In this document: in pieces, positions 28,330 to 37,790 of the stretch
How the letters are laid out: each line of letters opens with the position of its first letter
Position numbering within the stretch: position 1 is the stretch's first letter
NCBI RefSeq assembly: GCF_003946695.1
Contig: NZ_RHOX01000007.1
Location: 1 to 64,000, forward strand
Direction of reading: 5' to 3'
Origin: Lapidilactobacillus bayanensis
GTDB lineage: Bacteria; Bacillota; Bacilli; Lactobacillales; Lactobacillaceae
Length of the DNA stretch: 64,000 nucleotides
Made by a program: the position numbers and the translations under genes
Notes under the pieces: generated by a model
Database searches by the model: none
What the model was told of the DNA's origin: nothing
The model's input: the letters and a program-made list of their open reading frames with translations, nothing else

Positions 28330-29243
28330 TGATTTATACGGTGACGGTTAATCCAGCAATTGATTACGTGGTGCAGATTGATCATTTGAACTTAGGTCGG
28401 GTTAATTACTTGCAGCACACGAACTTTATTGCAGGTGGTAAAGGCATCAACGTTTCCAAAATTTTGACTCAATTAGGTAGTGCTAACACAGCCTGGGGTT
28501 TTATTGGCGGCTTCACTGGTCAATTTCTTGAAACAACGTTACGCCAAGAACAGATTAAGTTCGATTTTACAAGCATCGCCGACAATACGCGCGTCAATGT
28601 CAAACTAAAAAGCGACCAAGAAACAGAAATGAATGCTGTTGGTCCTCGAGTCACAGCTACTGAATTAGCGGCTTTTAAAAAGCAGTTCGATCAAGTTCAA
28701 GCTGGCGATACCGTAATTTTCTCCGGTAGCTTGTTGCCTCAACTGACCAATGATTTCTATCTAGAATTAATTGATCTTGTTGTGGCTAAAGGCGCCGAAT
28801 TCGCCATTGATACCACTGGTCAAGCGTTACTAGATACCCTTAATAAAAAACCGTTCGTCATCAAACCTAATCATCATGAATTAGCTGATTTATTTAATAC
28901 GACGATCGAAAATGACCAGCAATTACTCACTTATGCTGCCAAATTGCAAGAATCAGGAGCTAAAAACGTTCTGATTTCGATGGCTGGTGCAGGTGCTTAC
29001 TACTTGTCTCCTGAGCACATTTATCATTCAGTCGCACCAGTTGGTCAAGTTGTTAATTCTGTTGGTGCGGGTGATTCAATGCTTGCTGGTTTCATCGGTG
29101 AGTTTAGTCAACATCACGATCCAAAAATGGCTTTTAAATACGGGTTGGCATGCGGCAGTGCCACAGCTTTTACTGAAGACATCGCCAATATTGAGCAAAT
29201 TAATGCCCTACTGCCCCAAATCAAGATTGATTTAATTAAATAA
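28329..29243 (+). CDS. fruK: 1-phosphofructokinase
   Basis: A 304-aa PfkB-family kinase converting fructose 1-phosphate to fructose 1,6-bisphosphate. It shows the GGKGINVSK substrate loop (about residues 37-45) and the C-terminal PfkB signature VNSVGAGDSMLAGF with the catalytic Asp. It begins one base inside the fruR stop codon and is followed by fruA. The context separates it from tagatose-6-phosphate kinase. Confidence 0.95.
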   Translation: MIYTVTVNPAIDYVVQIDHLNLGRVNYLQHTNFIAGGKGINVSKILTQLGSANTAWGFIGGFTGQFLETTLRQEQIKFDFTSIADNTRVNVKLKSDQETEMNAVGPRVTATELAAFKKQFDQVQAGDTVIFSGSLLPQLTNDFYLELIDLVVAKGAEFAIDTTGQALLDTLNKKPFVIKPNHHELADLFNTTIENDQQLLTYAAKLQESGAKNVLISMAGAGAYYLSPEHIYHSVAPVGQVVNSVGAGDSMLAGFIGEFSQHHDPKMAFKYGLACGSATAFTEDIANIEQINALLPQIKIDLIK

Positions 29244-29264
29244 CGATTGGATGGAGGTTTATTA

Positions 29265-31208
29265 ATGAAAATTCAAGATTTATTGCTTAAAGATGCCATG
29301 ATTATGGATCTACAGGCAACCACTAAAGACGTTGCCATTGATGAAATGATTGCACGCTATCACGAAGTTGGTGTTGTTGATGATGTTGACAACTACCGTG
29401 CGGCAATCCTCAAACGTGAAGCTGAATCAACTACCGGAATCGGCGACGGTATCGCCATGCCCCATGCTAAAGTCAGCTCTGTTACCAAAGCAGCAGTTTT
29501 GTTTGCTAAAAGCGATCAAGGTGTCGACTACAACGCATTAGATGGCCAACCCGTTCATTTATTCTTCATGATTGCTGCGCCAGAGGGTGCCAATAATGAA
29601 CATTTACAAGCCCTCTCCGCATTATCATCACTTCTAATCAATCCCGATTTAGTCGCAGCCTTGAAAAAAACGCAAACGCCTGACGAAGTTCAACAACTCT
29701 TTAACGAGGCCCAGGCTAAAAAAGATATTGAAGAGCAAGCTCGTGAAGCACAAGCCGCGGCCGCCGCTGCAGCAAAAGCTCAAGATAAGCCAGCACTAAC
29801 GGACCAACCGTATGTTGTCGCTGTGACTGCTTGTCCGACTGGTATCGCCCATACTTACATGGCTGAAGCCGCATTGATTGACGAAGCCAAGAAGATGAAC
29901 GTTGAGATTAAGGTTGAAACGAACGGTTCTGAAGGTGTCAAGCATCAATTAACAGCCGACGAAATCAATCGTGCAGCCGGCGTCATTATTGCAGCGGACA
30001 AGAAAGTTGAAATGGCCCGCTTCAACGGCAAACCTCTGTTAAACCGGCCCGTAATTGACGGCATTAAAAAGCCACATGACTTAATTGAAACGGTTATTGC
30101 TGGTAAAGCGCCAATTTTTACGACTGATGAAACAGCCCCTAACAAGGCTGATGGCAACACCAAATCTGCTGGTAGTCAATTATATGGTCAGTTGATGAAT
30201 GGCATTTCCAACATGCTACCGTTTGTCGTGGCTGGCGGAATTGTCATGGCAATTTCTTTCTTAATTGAACGTTTCGTCGGTGATCAATCAATCTGGTACA
30301 CTTTCCCTAATCAAATCGGTAATGCTGCTTTTAGTTTCTTAATTCCCGTTTTATCTGCTTATATCGCCGAAGCCATTGGTGATCGTCCTGCTTTAATGCC
30401 CGGTTTTGTCGGTGGTTATATGGCGAGTCAAGCAACAATGAGCATCTTGCCTTCGAAGAGCCCTGCTGGTTTCTTAGGTGGTTTAGTTGCCGGTTTCCTA
30501 GCTGGTTACACCGTCATCTTAATGAAAAAAGTCTTCAAGAATTTACCTAAAACTTTTGATGGCTTGAAGCCGATTTTTATTTATCCCATTCTTGGTTTGT
30601 TAATTGTTGGTGCCTTGATGTACTTCTTGGTTGATCCAATCTTTGGCATGATTAATCACGGTATCACGGCTTTTCTAAATAATATGGGGACGACTAACGC
30701 CGTTGTTCTTGGCGCCTTGCTTGGTGGCATGATGGCCATTGATATGGGTGGTCCTTTCAACAAAGCAGCTTATGTTTTTGCCATTGGTGCTTTTGAAACC
30801 ACTCAAAACGGTGCGTTAATGGCCGCTGTCATGGTTGGCGGAATGGTACCACCATTAGCAATCGCCATTGCCACTACTTTTTGGCCGAACAAATGGACCG
30901 CTCAAGAACGCAACTCTGGTTTAAGTAACTACTTGTTAGGTATCTCCTTTATTACTGAAGGTGCCATTCCTTTCGCTGCTGCAGATCCACTACACATCAT
31001 TACTTCTAGTGTAATTGGTGCTGCCATTGGTGGTGGTTTGACTCAATTAATGCACGTTAATGTTCCGGCGCCCCATGGTGGTTTGTTCGTTATCTTCTTG
31101 GCTAACAATCCCTTTGGTTATCTTATCTCTGTCGTTGTCGGCGCCGTCATTGCCGGTGTCATTCTGGGTCTTTGGAAGAAACCATTAGCGCAAGTAACTG
31201 AATCCTAA
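29265..31208 (+). CDS. fruA: PTS fructose-specific EIIABC
   Basis: A 647-aa fused fructose PTS permease. The IIA domain (1-150) has the phospho-His in GIAMPHAKV, then an Ala-rich linker (about 160-180), IIB (about 185-285) with the phospho-Cys in TACPTGIAHTYMAEA, and IIC (about 310-640), a membrane domain with GGPFNKAAY. It makes fructose 1-phosphate for FruK. ATG at 29265 follows GGAGG; an upstream in-frame ATG at 29247 has a poorer site. A strong terminator follows. Confidence 0.95.
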   Translation: MKIQDLLLKDAMIMDLQATTKDVAIDEMIARYHEVGVVDDVDNYRAAILKREAESTTGIGDGIAMPHAKVSSVTKAAVLFAKSDQGVDYNALDGQPVHLFFMIAAPEGANNEHLQALSALSSLLINPDLVAALKKTQTPDEVQQLFNEAQAKKDIEEQAREAQAAAAAAAKAQDKPALTDQPYVVAVTACPTGIAHTYMAEAALIDEAKKMNVEIKVETNGSEGVKHQLTADEINRAAGVIIAADKKVEMARFNGKPLLNRPVIDGIKKPHDLIETVIAGKAPIFTTDETAPNKADGNTKSAGSQLYGQLMNGISNMLPFVVAGGIVMAISFLIERFVGDQSIWYTFPNQIGNAAFSFLIPVLSAYIAEAIGDRPALMPGFVGGYMASQATMSILPSKSPAGFLGGLVAGFLAGYTVILMKKVFKNLPKTFDGLKPIFIYPILGLLIVGALMYFLVDPIFGMINHGITAFLNNMGTTNAVVLGALLGGMMAIDMGGPFNKAAYVFAIGAFETTQNGALMAAVMVGGMVPPLAIAIATTFWPNKWTAQERNSGLSNYLLGISFITEGAIPFAAADPLHIITSSVIGAAIGGGLTQLMHVNVPAPHGGLFVIFLANNPFGYLISVVVGAVIAGVILGLWKKPLAQVTES

Positions 31209-31211
31209 CTA

Positions 31212-31258
31212 AAATAAAAAAAGGAACTAGGACGAAAAAATCCTAGTTCCTTTATTTT
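31212..31258 (+). terminator. Terminator of the fru operon
   Basis: A 12-bp stem AAGGAACTAGGA / TCCTAGTTCCTT (31221-31232 with 31241-31252), 8-nt loop, followed by a U-rich tract. Confidence 0.92.
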
Positions 31259-31412
31259 AGTCTCGCCATGAATCAAAAGTTCAAATTTGCTAACTAACTC
31301 GACACTCGTGTCACCGTTGACCTTTTTTATTTTAAATCACTACTCGTCGATATTTACATTATTTCAAGAGTCTCATATACTTAAAAGTATTAAATTAACG
31401 AGGTAAAAATCA

Positions 31413-32180
31413 ATGACAGACACAAATCACCAAAATTATACGGCATTGAACGCTGAAACAATTGATCATTGGGTTGAAGATGGCTGGGAATGGGGCGCGC
31501 CCATCACCCACGAAAACTTCGTTGCGGCGCAAAAAGGCAACCGGGAAATGGTCCTCACCCCAATTAAGCCTGTTCCCAAAAGCTGGTTTTTACCAGACTT
31601 TCATCATAAGAAAGTATTAGGTTTAGCTGCAGGTGGCGGCCAACAAATGCCCATTTTTGCTGCATTGGGTGCTGACTGCACGATTCTAGATTATTCTACC
31701 CGCCAACTTGCTAGTGAAAAACTGGTAGCCCAGCGCGAAGGCTACACAATCAAAACAATTCGCGCCGATATGACGCAACCATTACCTTTTGCCGATGAAA
31801 GTTTTGACTTCATTATCAATCCTGTCTCAAACTGTTATATTGAATCAGTTTTGCCAGTATGGCAAGAATGTTACCGGGTTTTGAAAGCAGGCGGACACTT
31901 CATCGCTGGTTTAGACAACGGTCTGAATTTCATCGTCAGCGATGATGAACAGCGAATTGTCAATCACTTACCCTACAATCCGCTCACACAACCGGAAATC
32001 ATGGCTAAACTCGATACCCAAGAAAATGGCATCCAATTCTCTCACACCCTTGAAGAACAAATTCGCGGGCAATTACAGGCCGGCTTTCAATTGGTAGATT
32101 TATACGAAGATACCAACGGCGAAGGTTATTTGCACGAATTGAATATTCCGTCATTTTGGGCAACACATGTTATTAAGTAA
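31413..32180 (+). CDS. Class I SAM-dependent methyltransferase
   Basis: A 255-aa methyltransferase. The SAM motif I reads VLGLAAGGGQQMPIFAALG (about residues 67-85); the motif II acid lies in TILDYS and the post-motif DESFDFIINPVSNCYIE matches the Methyltransf_11 group. ATG follows GAGGTAAAAATCA. It has no operon partner: the fru terminator is upstream and a repeat remnant downstream. Substrate unknown. Confidence 0.85.
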   Translation: MTDTNHQNYTALNAETIDHWVEDGWEWGAPITHENFVAAQKGNREMVLTPIKPVPKSWFLPDFHHKKVLGLAAGGGQQMPIFAALGADCTILDYSTRQLASEKLVAQREGYTIKTIRADMTQPLPFADESFDFIINPVSNCYIESVLPVWQECYRVLKAGGHFIAGLDNGLNFIVSDDEQRIVNHLPYNPLTQPEIMAKLDTQENGIQFSHTLEEQIRGQLQAGFQLVDLYEDTNGEGYLHELNIPSFWATHVIK

Positions 32181-32210
32181 GTTGGATAAAACTAAAAGAT
32201 TTGAATCCTA

Positions 32211-32426
32211 AAACTTTACTGATTGTGGTTCTTCATATCGGTGGGAAATATCAAGCCTCGAAACTATTATAATCGCGGTTCTTCATGCCTCCAGAAAATA
32301 CGCTGGTGGAACGCTGTGGGCACGACTTGGAACCAATCAAAGATTGTTTCCAAGCTCGGCCTTGTCGTAAATACTAAAGCATTAACGACAATTTCACAGC
32401 TGACCGCGATTTTCTTCCGACACTGA
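32211..32426 (+). repeat. Family A repeat, locus II (A1 unit only)
   Basis: It holds two left ends (about 32211-32245 and 32262-32285) and one A1 unit (32283-32426). The unit keeps its stems with changed sequence: junction helix GCTGTG/CACAGC, hairpin CTTGGAA..AATC/GATT..TTCCAAG, and apical stem TTGTCGTAAAT/ATTAACGACAA. The A2 half is missing; the homologous spacer continues to about 32470. Confidence 0.8.
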
Positions 32427-32459
32427 CAAAAGTGCGTTGGTGCTGTTAAACTGCAAATT

Positions 32460-32582
32460 TTTGCCGCTAAAATATTCGTTGCATTTGCTGCTAAAACGAA
32501 TGAATTATGGGATTATTTGTTATCTTTGCCTGAAGTAGAACGTGTCAAAAAGGTGACTGCCATTTTACAACTACTTAAATGA
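32460..32582 (+). pseudogene. Possible 3' remnant of a coding gene
   Basis: An open frame without a start codon (TGA at 32580-32582) begins where homology to the family A spacer ends. It reads about 40 residues with protein-like composition: KTNELWDYLLSLPEVERV and then KKVTAILQLLK. It resembles a helical protein end, perhaps the linker region of an AraC-like regulator, but this is a weak guess. The rest of the gap to 32669 shows nothing recognisable. Confidence 0.35.
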
Positions 32583-32669
32583 CACCAGAGTCACGACAAT
32601 TTTAAAATATCATTTGTTTCGTGCTTTTTAGATTTATTAATAACTATTAGTCCGACAGCTTAAAGAGAC

Positions 32670-32717
32670 AAAAAAGTTCCACTCAACTTGATGATATAGT
32701 TGAGTGGAACTTTTTTT
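32670..32717 (-). terminator. Terminator of the amino-acid transporter gene
   Basis: An almost perfect 19-bp stem (32670-32688 with 32699-32717) with a 10-nt loop and U-tracts on both strands, 19 bp beyond the stop codon. Probably bidirectional. Confidence 0.93.
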
Positions 32718-32735
32718 GTTATTTAAAATACGTTT

Positions 32736-34238
32736 TTAGTCGAGGATTTCATTATCAGTTTTGCCGTTTTTCATTTTTTTCTCAAAGAAACGTAAAGCTA
32801 ATGACAGAATTAAAGTTAAGACGAAGTAAATCAGTGAGGCAATCACTAATGGCAAGAATGGCTTGAAGCTTGATCCTTGTACTACACTGGTCTGGAACAT
32901 CAACTCACCGACGCCGATGACGCTGACAATTGCTGATTCCTTCAGTAAGGAAATAAACTCGTTACCTAACGCTGGCAAAATTGTTTTGACGGCTTGCGGT
33001 AAAACGACTAAGCGCATCGTTTGCTTGCTAGATAAGCCTAAAGACCGCGCTGCTTCAGATTGCCCTTTAGCAACTGATTGAATACCAGAACGAATGACTT
33101 CGGACACATAAGCGCCAGAGTTTAAGGATAGCGCTAATGCCGCTGAAACGAAGGCAGAAACATTCAAATGGACTACTTGGGTGCCGAAATAAATCATAAA
33201 GACTTGGACAAGTAATGGCGTGCCCCGGAAATATTGAATGTAAACAACGGCAATCGCCTTAAGAACTTTATTTTTAGCCCGTTTCATTAATGCCAACAAC
33301 GTCCCTAATAAACTACCGAAGAAGACGCCGATGATGGTTAAGATGATCGTAATGCCGGTACCTTTTAGGAAATAGCTACCATAGGCTTGCCAGAAATTTT
33401 GTTTGGAGAACATTAAAGTATTGGCGTTTTTCTGCCATTTAGCAAACTGACCATTCTTTTTAACAGTCTTAATAGTTTGGTTAACACTTGCTAAGTATGC
33501 TGGTGCACCCTTAGCAACGGCGACGGCACAACCATAGTCAGCGTTAGTAAATTTGATTTTAGCTAACGTCAATGCTTGGTTCGTTTGTACATAAGCATTA
33601 GCAACTGGCGCTTCGACAACGACCGCATTTAATTTCTTCTGCTGCAGGTTCAAGATCAAATCAGTCACTTTTTCCAAGGAAACAACTTGAGCACCGCTCA
33701 TTTCATCTTTAGCGGTTTGTTCCTGCGTGGTTTGCTTCTGCACGCCGACCTTTTGGCCCTTGAAATCCATCACACTACGATATTTATTCTCTTCACCTTT
33801 ACGAACAACAACCTTCTGAGCGACGGTTAAATATGAGGTAGAGAAAGCAACTTCTTTTTCTCGTTCCGGCGTTGGCGTCATGGCAGAAACAATCATATCA
33901 ACTTTACCAGTCTTTAAACTGCCTAACAATGAATCGAAACCAAGTTCCTTGATCCGCAATTCAACACCGATATCTTTAGCAATCTGCCGTGCTAAATCAA
34001 TGTCAAAGCCAACAATCTTATCTTCGCCGTTAATGGTTTTATGGAATTCATATGGCGGATAATCGGCAGAAACACCTAATACCATATAACCACGCTTTTT
34101 AATTTCAGTTAACTTAGCATCTGTTTTTGGTGCTGCCTGACTACTTGCTAAGGGGGCAATGGCGATACTACTAAAAATCAAAGCCAAACAGATCATTGCC
34201 CAAACGATAAAGTGACGTTTTTTTGTTTTCATAATCAT
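32736..34238 (-). CDS. Amino-acid ABC transporter, fused substrate-binding protein and permease (GlnPH type)
   Basis: A 500-aa fusion. After a hydrophobic N-terminal signal/anchor (about 8-33) comes one SBP_bac_3 domain (about 45-275; GVSADYPPYEF, GFDIDLARQIAKDIG), then a HisM/GlnP-type permease domain (about 295-495; FRGTPLLVQ and EAARSLGLSSKQTMRLVVLPQA as EAA loop). It imports a polar amino acid such as glutamine. ATG at 34238 follows AGGGGAAG. Its likely ATPase, glnQ, is 3.5 kb away at 37791-38531 with its own leader, separated by uvrC and a repeat-flanked gene. Confidence 0.9.
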   Translation of the reverse strand: MIMKTKKRHFIVWAMICLALIFSSIAIAPLASSQAAPKTDAKLTEIKKRGYMVLGVSADYPPYEFHKTINGEDKIVGFDIDLARQIAKDIGVELRIKELGFDSLLGSLKTGKVDMIVSAMTPTPEREKEVAFSTSYLTVAQKVVVRKGEENKYRSVMDFKGQKVGVQKQTTQEQTAKDEMSGAQVVSLEKVTDLILNLQQKKLNAVVVEAPVANAYVQTNQALTLAKIKFTNADYGCAVAVAKGAPAYLASVNQTIKTVKKNGQFAKWQKNANTLMFSKQNFWQAYGSYFLKGTGITIILTIIGVFFGSLLGTLLALMKRAKNKVLKAIAVVYIQYFRGTPLLVQVFMIYFGTQVVHLNVSAFVSAALALSLNSGAYVSEVIRSGIQSVAKGQSEAARSLGLSSKQTMRLVVLPQAVKTILPALGNEFISLLKESAIVSVIGVGELMFQTSVVQGSSFKPFLPLVIASLIYFVLTLILSLALRFFEKKMKNGKTDNEILD

Positions 34239-34479
34239 AACTTCCCCTAAAAATATAATAAAAGTAGTATACAACATATTTTATATTTATGCACGCTTTT
34301 TCTTTAAATAGTTATTTTTATTCATTATTATTTTATTGGCGTATAAAAATAGACGTTAAATCCTGATTGGGGATTCAACATCTACTTTTAAACAGGGCGT
34401 TAATTAATTGTCAGAACAACTTCAATTAAGCAAGTGTTTCTGGCACGACTTTTAGCTGTATGTGTTAACACAATTTTTA

Positions 34480-36264
34480 TTACTGAATTGATAATTTAAT
34501 TGTTTGCGCGATTGTTTTAGAAACGCCTAAAGCTTCAATTTCTTCAATCGAAGCATCTTTAATTTTCTTCAATGAACCAAACTGTTTTAATAATTTCGTG
34601 CGCGTCTTTGGTCCGACGCCTTGAATAGTTTCTAAACGGGATGACAAACTGTTTTTGTTATGAGTTTGACGATGGAAGGTAATGGCAAAGCGATGGACTT
34701 CATCTTGAATGCGCTGCAACAAATAGAAACCCTGTGACTTCGGATCCAATTGTACCGGTGTTCCTGCAGCCCCATAAATTAGCTGAGCGGTTTTATGCTT
34801 ATCATTTTTGACCATTCCAGCCACTGGTACTTGCAAATTTAATTCATTCTCCAAAACATCTTTGGCGGTATTCATTTCAATAATGCCACCATCCATTAGA
34901 ATCAAATCTGGCATTGGCCGCTTCTCTTTCAGCAGACGTGTGAAACGCCGCCGAATAACTTCACGCGTATTAGCCGCCTCGTCAGCACCCTCTTGATGTT
35001 CGACTTCACCCTTTAGCTTATACTTACGATAATTGGCTTTATCTGGACGACCATCAAAGAAACTTACCATCGCTGAAACAGGATCAGCACCTTGAATATG
35101 CGAATGGTCAAAAGCAACCAAAACGTGACCGTCTGGTAATCCTAAGGCATTTAGGATTTCGTTTTGCGCACCAATCGTCTGACGTTCATCTAATTCCAGC
35201 AGACGGAATTTCTCATCAAGCACTAACTTAGCATTTTTATTCGCGAGTTCTAATAATTCTCGCTTTTGACCACGACTTGGCGTGCGCACCGGTACATTTA
35301 AAATGGCTGCCAAATCATCTTTTTCAATACTTTTCGGGACTAGAATTTCTTTGGGGAGTACATTATTTTTACGATTATAAAACTGTAAAATGAAGGTGGC
35401 CAACTCTTCTTCGGGCGTACTAACAATCGGAATCATCCGCTTCTCGCGCTTCATTAAGCGAGCTTGCCGAATAAAGAAGATCTGAACTGACAGCCAACCT
35501 TTATCCATGTAATAACCAATAATATCCCGGGGCGTGTTATCATTCGAAATAATCTTCTGCTTCTCAACTGTTGCCTTAATATAATTCAATTGATCACGCA
35601 ATTCAGCGGCCCGTTCGAACTTTAATTCTTTAGCAGCAGTGTTCATTTCAACTGTTAGCTTCCGTTTGATCGCACCAACATGTCCGTTTAAGAAGCGTTT
35701 AATTTTTTCGATTTGTTGCTGATACTCCGCTTCAGGAACCTCTTTGAAACAAGCACCCAAGCATTGCCCCATATGATAATACAAACAAGGCCGGCCTAAA
35801 TGACCTGAGCAACGCCGTAAAGGATAAACCTTCTGAATAAAATGCATTGTTTCCTCAGCAGCGTAGACATTGGTATAAGGACCGAAGTAATAGGCGCCAT
35901 CCTTTTTAATTTGACCCGTAATTTGAATCACAGGATCGCGTTCATTAGTTATTTTAATATAAGGGTAACCAGTCCCCTGCTTCAAACGAATATTGTAATA
36001 GGGCTGATGCTTTTGAATTAACGTAATTTCAAGCAAGAAAGCCTCTTTATTCGTACTCGTAATAATCGTTTCAAAGTCCACAATTTCGGAAACGAGGCGC
36101 GCGGTTTTACCCGTATGACTACTCTTGAAATACGAGCGCACACGGTTTTTTAAATTCTTTGCTTTACCAACATAAATAATTTGTGCGTTGATATTTTTCA
36201 TCAAATAACAACCAGGTAAATCTGGCAGCAGGGCCAATTTATGCTCAATATGTTCAGATGCCAA
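34480..36264 (-). CDS. uvrC: Excinuclease ABC subunit C
   Basis: A 594-aa nucleotide-excision-repair nuclease. It has the N-terminal GIY-YIG domain (LPDLPGCYLMKN...IIYVGKAKNL), a UVR domain near residue 200, the RNase H-like endonuclease domain (AFDHSHIQG, LILMDGG) and C-terminal helix-hairpin-helix motifs (IQGVGPKTRTKLL). The start is TTG at 36264, six bases after AGGAGG, giving the usual MASEHIEHKL N-terminus; the upstream ATG at 36288 would overlap the ribosome site. Single gene. Confidence 0.95.
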   Translation of the reverse strand: MASEHIEHKLALLPDLPGCYLMKNINAQIIYVGKAKNLKNRVRSYFKSSHTGKTARLVSEIVDFETIITSTNKEAFLLEITLIQKHQPYYNIRLKQGTGYPYIKITNERDPVIQITGQIKKDGAYYFGPYTNVYAAEETMHFIQKVYPLRRCSGHLGRPCLYYHMGQCLGACFKEVPEAEYQQQIEKIKRFLNGHVGAIKRKLTVEMNTAAKELKFERAAELRDQLNYIKATVEKQKIISNDNTPRDIIGYYMDKGWLSVQIFFIRQARLMKREKRMIPIVSTPEEELATFILQFYNRKNNVLPKEILVPKSIEKDDLAAILNVPVRTPSRGQKRELLELANKNAKLVLDEKFRLLELDERQTIGAQNEILNALGLPDGHVLVAFDHSHIQGADPVSAMVSFFDGRPDKANYRKYKLKGEVEHQEGADEAANTREVIRRRFTRLLKEKRPMPDLILMDGGIIEMNTAKDVLENELNLQVPVAGMVKNDKHKTAQLIYGAAGTPVQLDPKSQGFYLLQRIQDEVHRFAITFHRQTHNKNSLSSRLETIQGVGPKTRTKLLKQFGSLKKIKDASIEEIEALGVSKTIAQTIKLSIQ

Positions 36265-36341
36265 AATTAGCCTCCTCTTTTTGATCATTGGTATTGATTT
36301 AATGCATGATGATATTTATATACTGTCACTGAGTTAATATT

Positions 36342-36660
36342 CTAGATACTAAAACTATTATTTGGTACTTCTTCACACTTATACGAACGTGCGAGGTGCC
36401 GTGGTGGAAAACAAATACTTGGCGCTGGAACGTAGTGGGCATTGCTTGAAGCCAATTTTTACAAAATTGTCTCCAAGACAAGCCTTATTGTAACAGCTAA
36501 AGCTGCAACAATAATATCACTACTGAGCGGTATTTATTTCCCACCACTAAGTTAACATGCTAGATACTAAAACTACTATTTAGTGTTCCTTCATGCTTAC
36601 ACAAACTCGCTCATGGAACGTGGTGAACACCGACTAACAGACATTAGTAAACTTCCATTT
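36342..36660. repeat. Family A repeat, locus III, left part (A2 core plus a second left end)
   Basis: A left end (from about 36342, CTAGATACTAAAACTATTA) leads into an A2 core with arms GTGGTGGAAAACAAATAC (36401-36418) and GTATTTATTTCCCACCAC (36530-36547). Its apical stem TTATTGTAACAGC/GCTGCAACAATAA surrounds the loop TAAA. The 19-bp outer arm is lost on this side. A second, diverged left end runs from 36560 to about 36660. Orientation is as in locus V. Confidence 0.8.
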
Positions 36661-36702
36661 CTGTTCTCAAGACTTACTATGAAGCTGATTGATAAAATTG
36701 TT

Positions 36703-37335
36703 TTATTCGTTTTCTTTCTCCAACCACTCATACATAATCTTTGACTTTTGGAGCGCATAAACTAATAAACTGATTGGGACTGATGTCGTTACTAAAGCTG
36801 CCAGAAGTCCAATAATAATTTTTAACATGTCGGTATTAGATTTATAAACTAAGAAATAGGCGAATAAAAAGCCAAAAATAACCGTTCCGATACAAAGCCT
36901 TTTATAAAATTTTATATACTCATGGATTCTTTCATAATTATCTTGATTTCGGTTACCATGAAGATTAGCGTAATATTTGATTGTCTCCCCCATTAACTTA
37001 TCAACTTCTTCTTGATCAGAGTTTATTTTTTTAATTTTATGACCTCTTAAAAAAGATACGGTCATTAATGTCCACCAATAAATTGAAAAAACTATTGTTG
37101 TTATTAGAGCAAGCTCTAGGAATTGAACTCCTGTAATATATTCACTAAGGTTGACCTCTTGATCACTCCCATTTAATGCAATTACAATTCCTGGCAGAAA
37201 AGGAGCAACATAAAAAATAAGCTTCAGCGTCAATGTGTCTTTCAGGGGAATATTATATAAAGCATATTCTTTTTTTGAGATATCGTAAAACAAGCGAATA
37301 TTTTTTTCAAAATCGTCATACATATATACTTTCAT
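36703..37335 (-). CDS. Unknown four-pass membrane protein inside a family A repeat
   Basis: I do not recognise this 210-aa protein. It starts MKVYMYDDFEKNIRLFYDIS (ATG at 37335 after GAGG) and has about four membrane segments (roughly residues 35-57, 70-95, 140-160, 165-190) with a charged cytoplasmic loop between the second and third. Codon use is more AT-rich than its neighbours. It lies between the two halves of a family A repeat, and an upstream open extension to 37479 is repeat sequence, not protein. A passenger gene or a gene that interrupted the repeat are both possible. Confidence 0.65.
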   Translation of the reverse strand: MKVYMYDDFEKNIRLFYDISKKEYALYNIPLKDTLTLKLIFYVAPFLPGIVIALNGSDQEVNLSEYITGVQFLELALITTIVFSIYWWTLMTVSFLRGHKIKKINSDQEEVDKLMGETIKYYANLHGNRNQDNYERIHEYIKFYKRLCIGTVIFGFLFAYFLVYKSNTDMLKIIIGLLAALVTTSVPISLLVYALQKSKIMYEWLEKENE

Positions 37336-37394
37336 GGCTTCCTCACTACATATCACTTTATCAGTGCTTGAATTAACAAAATCACCTGCCAATA

Positions 37395-37670
37395 GCAACT
37401 TTACACCAGCACTGAATTGGTGAGTGGTTGAATCACTTCTAATTTTCAGGAGTACAAACTTGCTGTTAAACCACACCATATCATTTCTTTAGTCAGTGCC
37501 GGAGGGAAATCGCGGTCAGCCGCGTCATTCTTGTTAATGGTTTACCATTTACAAGAAAGCTCGTATTTAAGACGAATTGGTTTTTATTCGGCTTAAATCG
37601 ACGCTCGCAGCGTTCCACCAGCGCATTTCCCGCAGGCACGGAGAACTACAACATCACAGTTCTAGGATCT
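37395..37670. repeat. Family A repeat, locus III, right part (A2 end, spacer, A1)
   Basis: A degenerate A2 right end (37395-37413, GCAACTTTACACCAGCACT) is followed by the A-type spacer (GAGTGGTTG...CTTCTAATTTT) and a reversed A1 unit (about 37492-37643). The apical stem is TTCTTGTTAATGG/CCATTTACAAGAA and the basal stem GGGAAAT/ATTTCCC. The right end finishes ACATCACAGTTCTAGG near 37666. The rest to 37790 shows only the A-rich glnQ 3' flank. Confidence 0.8.
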
Positions 37671-37790
37671 GATATTTTATAACAGCGTTTGTATTTGAAT
37701 TGAATTACTTCTCAAATCAGACAAAAAAGCTACAATACACTCATAGTATTGTAGCTTAGAACTAAGGAAATATAAACTATTGTGAACCGA

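Noticed and set aside
37336-37479. N-terminal 48-codon extension of the membrane-protein gene
   Set aside because: The extension is family A spacer and A2-end sequence shared with loci I and V; ATG at 37335 has a GAGG site five bases upstream.
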